NCBI GenBank assembly: GCA_963920525.1 | Contig: OY986440.1 | Span: 19,678,187-19,742,186 of the forward strand | Length of the DNA: 64,000 nucleotides | Direction: 5' to 3' | Source of the DNA: Dichetophora obliterata | Taxonomy: Eukaryota > Arthropoda > Insecta > Diptera > Sciomyzidae | Part shown: piece by piece, positions 23,046 to 35,785 of the stretch | How positions within the stretch are numbered: the stretch's first letter is position 1 | Layout: each line of letters opens with the position of its first letter | Made by a program: the position numbers and the translations under genes | Notes under the pieces: generated by a model | The model's input: only the letters and a program-made list of their open reading frames with translations | Databases searched by the model: none | Told to the model about the DNA's origin: nothing

Positions 23046-23614
23046 ACAATTGATCATAAGAAGCTTGGGTATTGATTACTTTTACTATGATTTTTTTAAA
23101 GTTATTAAATTCCCTCTATTTAGACATCCAGCTTTACTTTATGCAAATTCACCCACTTTTGCGTTATGTAAAAAAATGAATGTAATAGGTTCAATATTCA
23201 AATAAGTTTAAAATATTTTATGATTTTAATATGAAATTTGTATGGAAATTTAAATTTTGTATTGACAACACACAAAGAGAATACGATAAGACTGCCAAAA
23301 TAGGTTCCAACTTTTTGGAATTAGATAGTATTGAATATACTGAGGTTGGGCTTATAAAATATTTGTACAAACAATCATTAAGCTAAAGCAAAACTTAATT
23401 TATGCTTAAAAAACGGTTTTTGGAACATATTTAAATAGTAACAAATTTTATTTCAAAAGAATTACATTCAAACAATATGAAGTCATTAAGCCTCATAAAT
23501 GAATTGCAAAAACTCTATTAAAAATTTTTGATTCTTCAATAAGTCTTAAAATTGTATTTTCCAAACTAAATATTATATCACTAATTATTTTGCTCAATAA
23601 TCTCATTATTCTCA

Positions 23615-23920
23615 TTTTAAACTCATTTTGATGTAACAAGACTCCTTTTAAACAAACACTTCCTTGCCTTGCTGATGGGAGACGTTCTTAATGAAATCAT
23701 TATTAAGAAGATTTGTTTAGCATTCAAATATATGTATGTATATGAATACCGTCAACTGCTTGTCAATTAAATCGGATATTGAGTTAACATTAAAGCACTC
23801 AAGTAACAAATTGATATAAATATTTTGGTGGAATTTTTTTGTGGTAATGTAGGATGTTTTATTTTATTATAAATAACATTAAATCACAAATTTCATAAGA
23901 GTACTAATGTATATACATTA
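23615..23920 (+). repeat. Family R unit
   Basis: Complete R unit, CATTTTGATGTAACAAGACT to GTACTAATGTATATACATTA, ending at the left terminus of family B. Confidence 0.8.
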
Positions 23921-25957
23921 GGCTGTTCCTTAGCTGTATGGAAGAAATTTTTTTTGAGATGTGTACCGTAACTCCCCCTAGAAATGTTCCATTAAGAATA
24001 AAAACATGTTCCGCAAAAAATTTTAAGAATCGGATTACAGGAAGGCGAGGCACCCAGCTCCCAAAGTTGGACCATAGCATTTATATGGTTAAAAAATTGG
24101 TTTTTTTTTTCAAAAACAATTAAAAATTATCATAACTACATTTTTTTAATGAATTAAATACGTTATCATATTAAGCATACAATTAGCTTTCTAAAGAGCT
24201 CTCATTCGTCGAAATTGATTAAAAACTTCGAAATCTAAAAAACTTTTTGTCTAGAGAAAATAAAAATATTAATAAAATTTTTTTAGAGGAATTTTTATAA
24301 ATTACGTAATTAAGTTTTTCAGTATTTAAAAAAGTATCAAATATAAAATTATCTGTTTAACGAGCTATTATTTGTCTAAATCGTAACTGAGAAAAATACA
24401 ACTCATTTTGTCGAGCAAAAACAATATAGTTTTAGCGAAAATAGTTTCAGTGAACTGAAGAGGAAATGCAGCGATTTCCGAAACAGGCTGTCTAGTCTGC
24501 TGTGTGAATGAGTCTGTACAGAGTTGTTGTTGTTGTTTATTTAAACTTTCTTGATATTCACAATTAAAATCATGTAAAAATTCAAAAAGAATAGCTCACA
24601 ACTAATTGTCAGAAGAAAATATTTTCAATACATAATTATTTTTTTTTTTTTAATTTTCAATTGCAAACAATTTTTATTATTACTTTGTTAGATGTGTGTC
24701 TTACTTTTGGATGCAAAAATAACTTTTTCAAAAGTTAATGGCAATCAAATTTTACCTCATAATATTTAAACTTTAAGAACGCTTTTTACCCTTAAACCAT
24801 TTTTTACAAGGCTACATAAATGTTTTAATTTCCTAATGAAATTTCATGGCTAGCTAGAAATAGGCTAATTTTTTACTTTTTTTTTATACCATTGATATTC
24901 CAGAAAATTGCTGGTCGAGATCTCGACCGCTGGGTAAATTATATCAATAAACTTTCTATGAGTAGAATAATATGAAATATAAAAAAATAAATTTTCAGCA
25001 ATGTTTATTATGAAAACCGGTTAGTAATATAAGTAAATGTGAGAGCTTATGCTACTAGGTAATAAAAAAAAATTTCTAAAAAGTCATTTAGTTAATATTA
25101 TTATTAATGTTTATTTATTAAATATAAAAAAGCTTTCGTTTCCGATTTGGCTCATTTTTTAACTTGATCTCTATTTTTTAATAAAAAGCAAATTTATAGA
25201 ATTTCGTGACAATAGCTCTAAAATTATGGCTATTATCGTGATCACAGACTGACAGACGAACATGTATAAATCGGCTCTGGAGATGATGCTGATCAAGAAT
25301 ATATATACTTTTCTATTACTGCCACGAATATAAATACTTTTCTATTGCTTATCAGAGTTACAAACGGAGTGACAAAGTCAATATAACCCTTACGCAGTAT
25401 GCTATTTCTTAACTATTTTTGTGCCTCCCAGGTGGGACTTTAAAAAGGAGTAAGAGGGAATAAAAGTGTACGGTCGGGAAAGCTAAAACACCAACCTAAA
25501 TAAATCATTAAAAAAATTAATTAAATACCAATACCTATTATTTATAATAATCTTATGATAAACGACAAAAGTATGTGGTCGAGATCTCGACCACTGGTAC
25601 AAAATGGGTTAAAAGCTTAAATTTTTTTTTTATATTATTTTCCATTCCAATGGATTTTTTAACAAAATATCCTGAGGAATAGAAAATGGTATCAAGTTAT
25701 TATGTTGAACTTAATATTTTTAAAAATAAAATAATGTTAACGATTCGGCAGAACGAGAACTGAAAGATTTTAATTAAGTCTTGTCACAAAACGAGAACGA
25801 AAAACAATAAATTTCCATTCTTAGAATTAACTTTCTTAAAGTAAAATCGATTTATTCGATTCTTAAAATTTTTTGCAGAACATGTTTTTATACCTAGAGG
25901 AACATTTCTAGGTGGAGTTATGCTTTATAGCTTAAAGTTGAAAGATAAGGAACACCC
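23921..25957 (+). mobile_element. Family B foldback with nested insertion
   Basis: Left terminus GGCTGTTCCTTAGCTGTATG and right terminus ...AAGATAAGGAACACCC, with inverted arms of about 110 bp sharing CTCCCCCTAGAAATGTTCC and TTTTTTGC(G/A)GAACATG. Flanked by R sequence and by TTA/TA. Compared with the inverted copy at 55188-56137 (950 bp) it is interrupted from about 24655 to 25705. That insertion carries two GGTCGAGATCTCGACC palindromes and sequence related to element C. No transposase ORF. Confidence 0.75.
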
Positions 25958-26490
25958 TACTCATTTCGATGTAACAAGACTCCTTTTAAACAAACACTTC
26001 TTTTCCCTGCTGATGGGAGAATTTCTTAAATTTCATTATTAAGAAGATTTGTTTAACATTCAAATATATCGTTACCTTAATATAGAAAGGCCCTAACTCA
26101 ACTTTTTCAAAATCGATTTTTTTTTTGAGATTTTTGAAATTGTTACAGAAAAGAAATTGCTACAAAAAATTGCTACAGCATTAAATTGGTAAGAGACTTA
26201 AATAAAAAACCCCACTTAAAAAAATTTGCAGCTGCAAAATTTTAATTTTTATCAGGTTTTTTCCTTCTCCTGTAAAGTAAAAACAAGAAATGAGTTAGGG
26301 CCTTTCTATATTAAGGTAGCGATATGTATGTATATGAATACTGTCAACTGCTTGTCAATTAAATCAGATATTATGATAAGATTGAAGCACTCAAATAACA
26401 ATTTGATATAAATATTTTGGTGGAACTTTTTTGCGGTCTAGTAGGATATTTTATTTTATTATAAATAACATTAAAACATATAATTCATAA
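25958..26490 (+). repeat. Family R unit split by a MITE
   Basis: R sequence 25958-26068 continues at 26323-26490, the target TA being duplicated around the MITE. It shows the MITE is younger than this R copy. Confidence 0.8.
26069..26322. mobile_element. MITE, TA-flanked, 254 bp
   Basis: Ends TCGTTACCTTAATATAGAAA and, inverted, TCGCTACCTTAATATAGAAA, with about 33 bp of matching arm through GGCCCTAACTCA. Duplicated TA at 26067-26068 and 26323-26324; removing the insert gives the R consensus. Tc1/mariner-type target. No ORF. Confidence 0.85.
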
Positions 26491-26615
26491 AAATATTTTG
26501 GCAGAATTATTTTGTAGCATCTGTTAAATTATTTATTTTAATTAATATATAAAAAATGAACTATTAAATGATAACAACATTAAAACACTTCATTTATAGA
26601 CTTAGTTTTATTTAT

Positions 26616-27480
26616 GTACAGTGGTGGTCACGAATTTAGCACACTTAAAAAAGTATACTGAAATCTTAAGTTTTCTATTTATTCGTTTGAAATTTTTAAT
26701 GAACTTTTATTATATATAATATATATTTAATACTCTTGTACACTTTTTTTTAAAGAACTTTAAGTCAAGTAGAAAATAAAAATAAACATTTACACTTGGT
26801 CATGAATTTAGCACACGAGTAAAAAAATTTCTAGGATAAAAAATAAAATCAAAATTTATTGCATAAAACGCAATATTTCTTAGGAAATTCCTTATTCCTA
26901 ATAACTGCATCGCATCTACTTGGAAAAGCTTCAAAACGGTTCTTTGGAATACTATACTAAATCCTTGGGATTTGGGCTCACGAATCAGGAAAAGTTTTGG
27001 GTTTTACTGTTAGTATTTGCTGCTCGACATTTGCTCCCTCCACAGATTCTCAATCATGTTGAGGTCCGGTGATTGCACTGGCCACTTCAAAATATTTACA
27101 TGACATTAACACGAGTCTTCCAAGCAACTCGCAACTGTTCAAACAGTGTGTCTTGGATCATTATCCTGCATAAAACGCCAAATTATCCTCTGCAAATGGT
27201 ATCATGGTATTGACAAGTATGATTATTTAAATGTTCTGAATAATTTTTTTATCAATTTTAACAATCGGATCAACGCCATGCAAAGAAAACGCCGCCCATA
27301 CCATAACATTTCCACAACCGTCTTAAAAAGTCTTAAGCGTGTACCTTGGATTGTGTTGCATGTCTTGAGGACGCCACACATATTGTTTGCCGTCAGATCC
27401 GCACTTTGATTCATCACTACAAAGCACATTTTCCAAAAACTCATTGGCTTTATTAAATGTTCTTCTGCAAACGCAAGACT
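26616..27480 (-). pseudogene. Truncated Tc1-like element
   Basis: Inverse of the right 60% of the Tc1-like element at 59830-61951. It starts with the end CAGTGGTGGTCACGAATTTA and includes, on the minus strand, the transposase segment with WSDES, the WAAFSLHGV-like block, an HTVRTV-like block following the second Asp and PDL-MIENLW, with the same frame breaks as the other copy. It stops near 27480 and then jumps to sequence that lies outside the other end, so the left third and left end are deleted. The lesions shared with the 60-kb copy suggest duplication after inactivation. Confidence 0.75.
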
Positions 27481-27489
27481 ACATTTAAT

Positions 27490-27965
27490 ATTTTAAAAAA
27501 TTCTAAATTTGGTTGAAAAATGTTACAAAACGGAAGTTTTGCACATGCTTTTGGAATTTTTAGCAAAACTAAAATAACATCACTGCACAAATCCCGCTTC
27601 AGAAGTTTAATCAAAGTCGTTTCAAAGGCTTGAATGGCAAATTCGTTTCTTTTCTTTTTTGTTTTTTGTTGCCTTATAAAGGGTTAAAGGACTAAAGTTG
27701 CTAAAAGTTTTATCCAATATATAAGGATATTTATTCACACAAATTGTGGCTACACTATCAACTTTTTGTTTGGAATTAACATGCATATTTGCTACAATTA
27801 AATATTAACTGAAAATTACTGTATAACAAATTAAAATGTACACTGTTTAAGCATTTGAATTCTCGTAAAAGCCATTTTTTTTTATATTTGCCAAGTGCAA
27901 CTGCAAATGAAATAGTGGCAGTGCGCTTGACTTTTACCCAGCCATTTCGGTGTAAAAATGCATTT
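27490..27965 (-). repeat. Segment related to D, inverse
   Basis: Matches, inverted, 59370-59820 and more weakly the D segments: AAAACGGAAGTTTTGCACAT, TTTCAAAGGCTTGAATGGCA, ACATGCATATTTGCTACAAT. It continues into a partial R unit (27966-28140). The small ORFs on both strands are not credible. Confidence 0.65.
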
Positions 27966-28266
27966 CGATGTAACAAGACTACTTTTAAACAAATAATTTC
28001 CTTTGTATTGCTTACGGGAGAAGTTCTTAAATTTCATCATAATCATTCAAATGTGCATATATGAATATTGTGAACTAATCGTTAATAATTTAGGAATATT
28101 GAAGTAACATTAAAGCACTCAAGTTCATATATTATCATACATTATCATAGATTATACATCATCAAATTTGTATACATATTACTATTTTGAGCCACCTAGC
28201 GAGAGGAAAATGCATTAAAAAAAATAAAAACTTTGCTGGAATATGTTTTTTTTATTATTAGTGTAA

Positions 28267-28487
28267 TGCTTGGTTTTCACTGTCACTGTTATGACGACAC
28301 AAAAGTTTATCACCTGAAATATCACTCACCTTAATAAAACTCTGGAACATTTTCTGCATAGCTCTATTTAATAATTTTTTTTTTAATTTTCCAACATTGG
28401 CAAAGTTAACAAAGTGTCAACATGTTGTTATTTTCAGTTTGATTGACATTAACTGACCACATAAAATGACATGGTGAAAACCAAGCA
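28267..28487. mobile_element. MITE, TAA-flanked, 221 bp
   Basis: TGCTTGGTTTTCAC at both ends in inverted orientation, TAA at 28264-28266 and 28488-28490. A 3-bp TWA duplication suggests PIF/Harbinger. Interior has no ORF. Confidence 0.75.
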
Positions 28488-28526
28488 TAATGCATAAGTT
28501 TCTTCGCAATAAATGTTTTAAATTTA

Positions 28527-28666
28527 CTGCATTATTCTGTATAACGAACATGCACACCTACGATGAGAAAGACACGAGAAGCAATACAATTTTGTATGGA
28601 AGAAAATATTGCTTCTCGTGTCTTTCTCATCGTTGGTGTGCATGTTCGTGATACAGAATAATGCAG
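28527..28666. mobile_element. Near-perfect hairpin MITE, 140 bp
   Basis: CTGCATTATTCTGTATAACG at the left and its inverse at the right, with arms of about 60 bp almost without mismatch (through GATGAGAAAGACACGAGAAG) around a 20-bp loop. TTA at 28524-28526 and 28667-28669. Likely the youngest MITE in this part because of the arm identity. Confidence 0.85.
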
Positions 28667-28669
28667 TTA

Positions 28670-29904
28670 GTCTATTTTTTCGACATCAACTAAAAATATT
28701 AGCCTTTTCTTGATGAACCAATCAGGTAAGCTGCATTTTGAGCTCTTCTGGAGTTGTCAAACTCATCAGTATATTTCCATTAAGAGTAGAATATAATTAT
28801 GGAAAAATTATGCACTTCCTTAAGAAAAAAAGAAAGGATCACGTAAACTTTCAATTGAACAAGAAAACAACAATCCACCCAATTTAAATTACTTTAAATC
28901 TATTTTAGCTGCCGTTGTTATACAATATCTGTGGTAAAATGTCATGATTATATTAATTCAGCAGGTTAAAATTATACGTAAGAACTATTTGTCTCAGCAA
29001 ATATTTTTACGGAATATTATTACGGAATGACCATCTTTAAATTGGGTGAAATGTTGCATGGAGCATCAGTGACGGAAATAAAAACCGGAAAACGGAAACT
29101 GGAGCCAAAAAAAGTTTGGCGTGATTTTTGCCGCAGTTACGTGATGCACAAAATTGACAAAACCATCGAAAACCAATTTTTACGAAAACTCATATCACGA
29201 AAGATTTCTTAACCGCATGTTAAGTTTGAACTGACGTTGGAAAGGGTAAAAAAAACAGGTTTTTTGCCGTGATCACTGCAGCTCGTCACTGGATCATCCG
29301 AAATATAAAAAGAAAAAAGGATAAACGAAGGGATTTGAAAAAATTTAGATTTTTCGAAAAATGGCGGATGTTGAAATTCAAAGTTGCTTATGACCAAAAT
29401 TTCAATCATATTTTCGGCAAAAAAAATATAACTGTCAAAACAAAAAATCTTTCATTCATCAGGAGGATACAATCATGTAAAAAAATTTCTAACTGATTGT
29501 TAAAATTGTTCTAAAGTTACAGTAATCACTAGCATGTATTTTATTTTTTAGAGACGGACATGGGCTCAAGTTGTTTGAATTGATGAAATAATCATAAATA
29601 TATTCTTCTCAAATTTAAAAAAAAAATCCTTTAAAATGACATTCAACCTTTGGCGATATCTGGAAAACTATAGACTTTCTCAGTACAACGCATATTTGTA
29701 TGAAAAGTCGTTGATTAATTAAAATAACGGTAAATGAAAGATTTTTCGGAAATATTTTGTACGGATAGTAGGTAAATTAAAAAAATCTCGTTATTATGAC
29801 ATCAAAATCATTGCGATATCTCAAAAACTATAAATTTTCTCAGTATAATGCATTTTCTTAAGCCTCATAATGAGAAGCAAACGATTGAAATTTCAAGTTT
29901 TGAC
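28670..29904. other. Gene-free stretch with a diverged duplication
   Basis: No supported gene. Near 29636-29860 a block of about 160 bp (GCGATATCT at 29653 and 29813, then ACTATA(G/A)A(C/T)TTTCTCAGTA) occurs twice. Its wording (GCGATATCT, TTCTCAGTACAACG) resembles the longer duplicated units at 44-45 kb. Confidence 0.45.
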
Positions 29905-29907
29905 TTA

Positions 29908-31838
29908 AGCATAGTACTCTCTTCAGTTTCATGTGAAATTCCACTCAAATTTACATACAAAAAGTAACAGCTGCGAAACAAGCGTTGAAATTTTCACAAC
30001 ATGTTCGTCAGAGCAGTACTCTGTTCCGCTGCGTGAAATTATCGCAACATGATTCTGAGCAACATTTTTGCACAACATTTTAATTGTACTGCCTATTTAT
30101 TTTGAAGTAAAAAGTGAGATATCATATGAAATCTCAGTGTTGCCACTTTTTATTACCCGAATTCCTCAAAAATTCCTCAAATTTTAATGAAATTCCTTAA
30201 AAAAATTTTTCAAACGATATTTTATTTATATCAAGTAAACAAAAGCAAACATTTTTTTTTCTAAATATTTTCTATCTTATTAGATATTACTATTAATCCT
30301 TTGAGGACAACAAGCAAACCACTGTAAATTTTAAATTTTTTTTGTGGAATTGTCATCACCGATGGCATTAGTCTCTACAGAAGTGTGAATTTGAAATTTC
30401 AAATTTTAAAATTTTTTTTTACTTTATGTATTAAAAAAAATCCGAAAAAAACAATCCGAAAAATTTATTTTTTACTTTGTTGGAGTAGCTTCAAAAAGGT
30501 TTTAAAATAATTTGGATGAGAAAATATATCCGCTCGTATTTGAAAATCGTTTGTGGTATCTATATCTGTAGTCTCTGAGAAATCGGATTTAATATATACC
30601 TATGGAAGAAAATATACTTTTTGACTTCCAAGTTTTTACTTTCTCTCAAAATTAAAACAAGTTCGAAAAATGGCTCACGTTAAAAGCCACATTGATTTCT
30701 TATCCTTTAAGCCTAAATTTATGAAAATATCTCGAAAACTGTGCTCACACTACTTAAAAATGTAAACGGGTTATTTTTCACCCAGTCGTCGTTAAAGGGT
30801 TAAAACGCTTTATGCGTTCCTTAAAAAAAATTCAAGACTTTTTATTTTAGTTATAAGCATGAATTATATGTAAGGAACTTTATTTTTACAATTCAATTCA
30901 AACATGTTTTTATTTGATTTAAATAGGTCTTCACTATTTTTATTAATTCCTTCTTTAGTAAAAATTAATGATAAAACTGTTTTTGTATCGAATCGGTTTC
31001 TCAAACTAGTGTTATTATTTACTACATACTCGCTAAACTGATGCATTAAAAAAAAGGAATAGTAATGATATTACTTTTCCTTAATTTGAAAAATTAAATA
31101 TATGTACTGAATTTTTTATATTACAAACCAGTTTTTAATACTACGACTTTGGATCTAAAAAATAATCGAGGTAAAAATAATCTCCACTCACTATCGAGAT
31201 CTTAAACAGCCAAATTTGATTGAATTTATATGCTCGTTTTTGCTGGCTTTTACTTGAAGGAGTGGTCTTAAATATCTTTAACCCAATAAGGACGATGACG
31301 TTATATGGCATCAATTAAAATTATCAATTGCTACAATAGAAATAAAAGTCAATGCATACCTTTGCTTCCGATGCAGACTGCAATCATGTATCCTTTTTCT
31401 TGTATTTATATAATGTTTAAACTGATTTCAGCTAAAACCGTACGCCAATTACTAAGTTTTTTTACACTTGTTTAAATGTTGTTTGGGAAACGCAATCGGA
31501 AAGTTCAGTGTTCAGTTTAATGTTTCTACCAATCAGAAAAAGGATGCCAAGGTTTTTTTTGTATATGTATTAAATAAAAAATTCTAAACATTTTCAAATT
31601 CCTTAAAAATTCCTCAAAATAAAATTCCTCAAAAATTACTCACGCCTCTTTAAATTCCTCACGTTTTGATAAATTACTCACAAAGTGGCAACACTGTGAA
31701 ATCTCAAAACTTATCTTCTGAGTCTCTCTGAGAAACGTTGCCATAGAAATTCCTCGCAACAAACTTTAAGTCAGATATTTCACGCAACAAATAGATGTTG
31801 CCAGCGAAATTTCACGCAAACGAACAGAGTGCTAGGCT
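29908..31838. mobile_element. MITE interrupted by a hAT element
   Basis: Ends AGCATAGTACTCTCTTCAGT and, inverted, AGCCTAGCACTCTGTTCG, with TTA at 29905-29907 and 31839-31841. Removing the nested hAT and one duplication leaves about 360 bp. TTA suggests PIF/Harbinger. Confidence 0.65.
30135..31696. mobile_element. hAT-type non-autonomous element, 1,562 bp
   Basis: Ends CAGTGTTGCCACTTT, inverted at the right as AAAGTGGCAACACTG (15 of 15). Flanked by perfect TGAAATCT at 30127-30134 and 31697-31704. Subterminal regions repeat ATTCCTCAAAAATTCCTCAAA-like words, often on both ends, possible transposase-binding repeats. No transposase ORF. Classic hAT termini. Confidence 0.9.
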
Positions 31839-31841
31839 TTA

Positions 31842-33180
31842 GCAAGCAAACATTTCCGACATTTTCAAATCGATTTTCAAAAAATTTTCTTTGTCTGAAA
31901 GTAAATTCGGAAAATGAGAAAAGGTTTACCGTTACCTCACCAATGCAATGTTTTATATTGTTTTCACAAAACCTCTAAAATATCCAATTTGTTATCAAAA
32001 ATAGATCAAAAGTTGTTTTTGTTGTATATTTTTTTTAAAACTTTTATTTTCCCTACTCTTTCATATAACATGATTTATCTGCAAAAATTGCTCCATCCTC
32101 ATGATTTTTTGATGAAAATTAATTTGCTTAAAATGTTGTTGTTATATTTTTTACTATGTTCTACAGCTTAAAAACTAATTTCTGTGAAAATAATTTTCAA
32201 ATATAGCTTCAAAAATTATTTTTGTGATTTTTTTTTTTTCAAATATTTCAAACAATTTAATCCAAAGTTACATGCATAAATCCATGTTTTCCTTCTATAT
32301 ATTTAAATCTATTTCCTTATCTATATATTTATAGTAGATCCAAAAGACGTTGTAATGACCCAATTCAATGAATTTTTTTATGATCGTTTTGTGAAAGTGT
32401 TTAAATTGACCTTCGAACAACACATGCCAGACGTTTTCTTTTGAAACAACAATGCATGACGATCAGAATCTTCTGATATGAACAGCATTCCTTTTAATTT
32501 ATAGTATTCCCCGGCAGACGTTGTCCTGCCGCGGACCACCACCCTACTGCTATATACGAATTTTCATGCTGTCTGGAAAAAAATTTTATATATTCACCAT
32601 TTTTAACAAAATTTTAAAAACATTTTAGACTAATTATCAAATTTTAGTCTAATACGACCAAAACCGTTCGAAATATACCACTTTTCTTTAATTGTGGTCG
32701 GTAATATCACATAATTTTTTCACTTAAACCATCTCGTACTCGAAACAAATCGATTGACAGAATTTCAGCCCAATTTAGCTTAAACCTAGTGCTCTTTGCC
32801 TTATTCCACGCTTATCCCGCGAAAAGTGGACGCAACTGAAGTGAGCCCATTTTTAGTAAAGTAAGCGAAAGTAACTATACAAAGTAAATTACCAAATTGT
32901 ACCAAAATCGTATGATATATAGCATTTTTTGCAAAAAGTGGGCGTGAAAAGTAGACGTGGCAAATCTAACCACGCAGTGGTTCTTGCGTGGTTGTCAAAC
33001 ATCCGTGCTGTGTCACAACGCTTCTATATATTCGTATAGATAGACTAACACAATCTCAAGTGGGTAAAAGCTGGCTGACAAGGCTGCAAAACATAACTTA
33101 TGCTTATTACTGAATTCTGGCAACTCCCCTGAAAACATTTGCAAATAAAATTAATCAACACTGAAAGCAACTGCACAACA
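31842..33180. other. Gene-free stretch; old TE relic
   Basis: No gene supported. At about 32503-33050 there is a block with CCCCGGCAGACGTTGTCCTG, then AAAGTGGGCGTGAAAAGTAG, wording similar to the interior of the Helitron at 549-1624, so it may be a Helitron-like relic; no ends are visible. The 85-codon ORF at 31914 is AT-rich and featureless. Confidence 0.35.
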
Positions 33181-33189
33181 TTGCTGCTA

Positions 33190-34962
33190 TCCCAGCTAGC
33201 ACAGATTTCGATTTGTAACAAAAATATGTTATAATTCGGTGGTATTCCAGTTTTTTTAAACAAATTTAGTCACAAATGGGTTGTATTCAAGTTTCAAATA
33301 AGTAATTTGTAATAAATCATTCGTTTTGTTGCAAATAAGTTAAACTACGGTGTTAATTATGTTACGAATAAATGCACTTGTTGTACAAATGTTTCATAAA
33401 GTTTTGAAAAGAATAAGTAATTTTTACGTTAAATTAAAGTTGCTTTATGTTTATATTAAGTTATATCAATGTCACAACAACTTAATGTTCAAAACTTCGG
33501 TTTAGAGATGTTTTTATTAAGTTATAGGGAAGTCACTACAGCTAAATGTTTCCAATTTTGCTGCGACGCACTAAAATGCCATAAGCAAAATATAAATTTT
33601 ATTGTTAAAAAAAAATTTTGTGTTGCTTGTAAATTTCTTTGTGTAGGCTTCTACTACCATGTAATCCGCTTTTGTTTTATTTCAGCGTTCAACGAAACTA
33701 CCAAATTATAACTCAACAAATGTAGTTAGGAAAAATAAAGTTGCATTGAGGTTTTTATTAAGTTGCAAGAACATTGAAAATAATTATTGCAAACTTTGGC
33801 TGTATCAAGGTTATTATTCAGTTGATGCAAGTTTAAAAAACATAATTGTAACTTATAAAATGTAGCTTGATTTTAAAGAACGATGTATTGAGGTTATTAT
33901 TCTGTTGCAAGAACTTTAAAAAAAACCATTGCAACTTTAATAATGTAATTAGTAACATGAACGTTGTATTGGAGTTATAATTCAGTTGCAAGACGTTTTG
34001 AATAAAATTGTTGTAAGTAAATGCTGCATTAAGGTTATTATTCAGTTGCAACAACTTTAAAAAAAAGTATTTCTGACTTTTAGTTAGTTGCAAGAACTAT
34101 GTATTAAAGTTATTTTTCAGTTGCAAGAACTTTGGAAAAAAGTGTCTAAAAACTTTATACTCGCCATATTTGATTTTTTTTCCACACTATGAATTTCGAT
34201 TGGAATAAATTTAAATACGATTTCCTTTAGTATTTATTATTTTCTTTTAGAATTTTCAGTGCAATATGACACTAGGAACTTAAAAAATATATTTAGCTAT
34301 ATATTAAACATTATTACGCGGAAACTAAAAACTCGAGATATGTCTTATTTCCAAATTATTTTAAAATTTTCATTTTTTTGGGTGACGCGTGAGTTTTCTA
34401 GAGGTAAAACACAAATATTTATCGACATAATGGCCTTTGTTGTAAAATTTTAGTGTTTAACTCTTTATATTTTCAATTTATTTTCACATCGCTTTATTTC
34501 ATCCCAATTTGTCTTAAGCTTTTCAAATACACGCCAAAAAACTATCACTGGTTTAATAAACATTATATTAAGGAATTGTGTGTGCAAAACATTTAAAAAC
34601 TTTTTAACAACTTATTTTTCATCAATCAGGAATTGACGTCATCAGTAGTCCTTTCTTGTAAAAAGATCTGTCATCATAACAAAAAATAACTTCAATAAAA
34701 CAAAGTATTTGTTACATTCACAACACAATAAAAACTTTTTTGGATGTTTCAAGTATGTTTCATCTTGTGGCGTGCAACTTAAGTGTAACAACACATTTAT
34801 AATATTATCATAACACATTTTTCGCCTAATTGCAACCTAAGTTGTTACAAAATAAGCGTAAAATATCTGCTTTTTCAGTTGTAATTACGTTACAATTACG
34901 ATTTATATCTGTATTGGCGACACTTTTGCGACACTTTTACAACCTTTTTGTCCTAGCTGGGA
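33190..34962. mobile_element. TA-flanked element with internal minisatellite
   Basis: Ends TCCCAGCTAGCACA and, inverted, TCCCAGCTAGGACA; TA at 33188-33189 and 34963-34964. Interior from about 33440 to 34140 is a degenerate tandem array in which GGTTATTATTCAGTTGCAAG recurs every 63-82 bp (for example 33809, 33891, 33972, 34035, 34107). No transposase ORF in 1,773 bp; small ORFs are products of the repeat. Confidence 0.7.
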
Positions 34963-34964
34963 TA

Positions 34965-35780
34965 TGCCATGTATTATATCGAGAGAAACTCTCTCGACAA
35001 AGAGAGGAAAGCTTTGTTTGCTGTTGTATTGTTCTGCTGGTTGAATGTAAGCATCAAATAAAATGCGCAATTTTGTAATAATTAAAGAATAAATTATTCG
35101 AAAACCTTGGTAAGCTATGACAATCTAATTTATCATAGGAATGGACCAAAAAAAGAATTATCAAAATAGGTTCAGCGGTTACCGAGCTTATTCTGGATCA
35201 AATGAGTTATTGCAGTAATTTGTGGTGAATACCCTGATCAAACAGAAAAATGTTGGAAAATCTTAATTGCTGCATTATTCCAATAGAGGCTGCAAATAAA
35301 AATAATTAAAAATAAACATTTTTTTTCATACACATATGTATCTATTGTGCAAACTTTATATGCATCTGATGTTGCTAAAATTTTACACGAATTTTTTTCC
35401 ATCAATTAGAACAGTTTGAGCTCCTGTCTTGCTCATTTAAGTGCCTAGAAAATTTCCCCATACGAATAAGGCCTACTCTAGTGATCACCGATTTCGAAAA
35501 CATAGTTTTGAGAAAAACGCGTTTAAAGTTTTGACTGCGATGCTGCATGCAGATAAAAAACCCGTTTTAAAGTTTATTTATCTCTATAAATAATAATCCG
35601 ATTAGTCTAAAATTTTTAGTAAAAATTTCTAGAATACGAAATATTCTACTTTTAGAAAATGGAAAAATATTTTTTTCCCAAACTTCTGACTGCTCCCAAG
35701 CTAAAAAATTTTTTTGGGTAATTTTGGAACATTTTGGTGGTTGCTGGTTCCATTCCTTGCGGTTAGGCAATTAATTTCGA
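34965..35780. other. Gene-free stretch
   Basis: No feature supported. The short minus ORF at 35567-35770 lacks recognisable motifs. Confidence 0.4.
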
Positions 35781-35785
35781 TGTAG

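Noticed and set aside
22960..23205. 81-codon ORF with Thr-His repeats
   Set aside because: Produced by the (AC)n microsatellite.
31914..32171. 85-codon ORF with hydrophobic Leu/Phe runs
   Set aside because: Composition is what AT-rich random sequence gives; no signal, domain or homologous copy seen.
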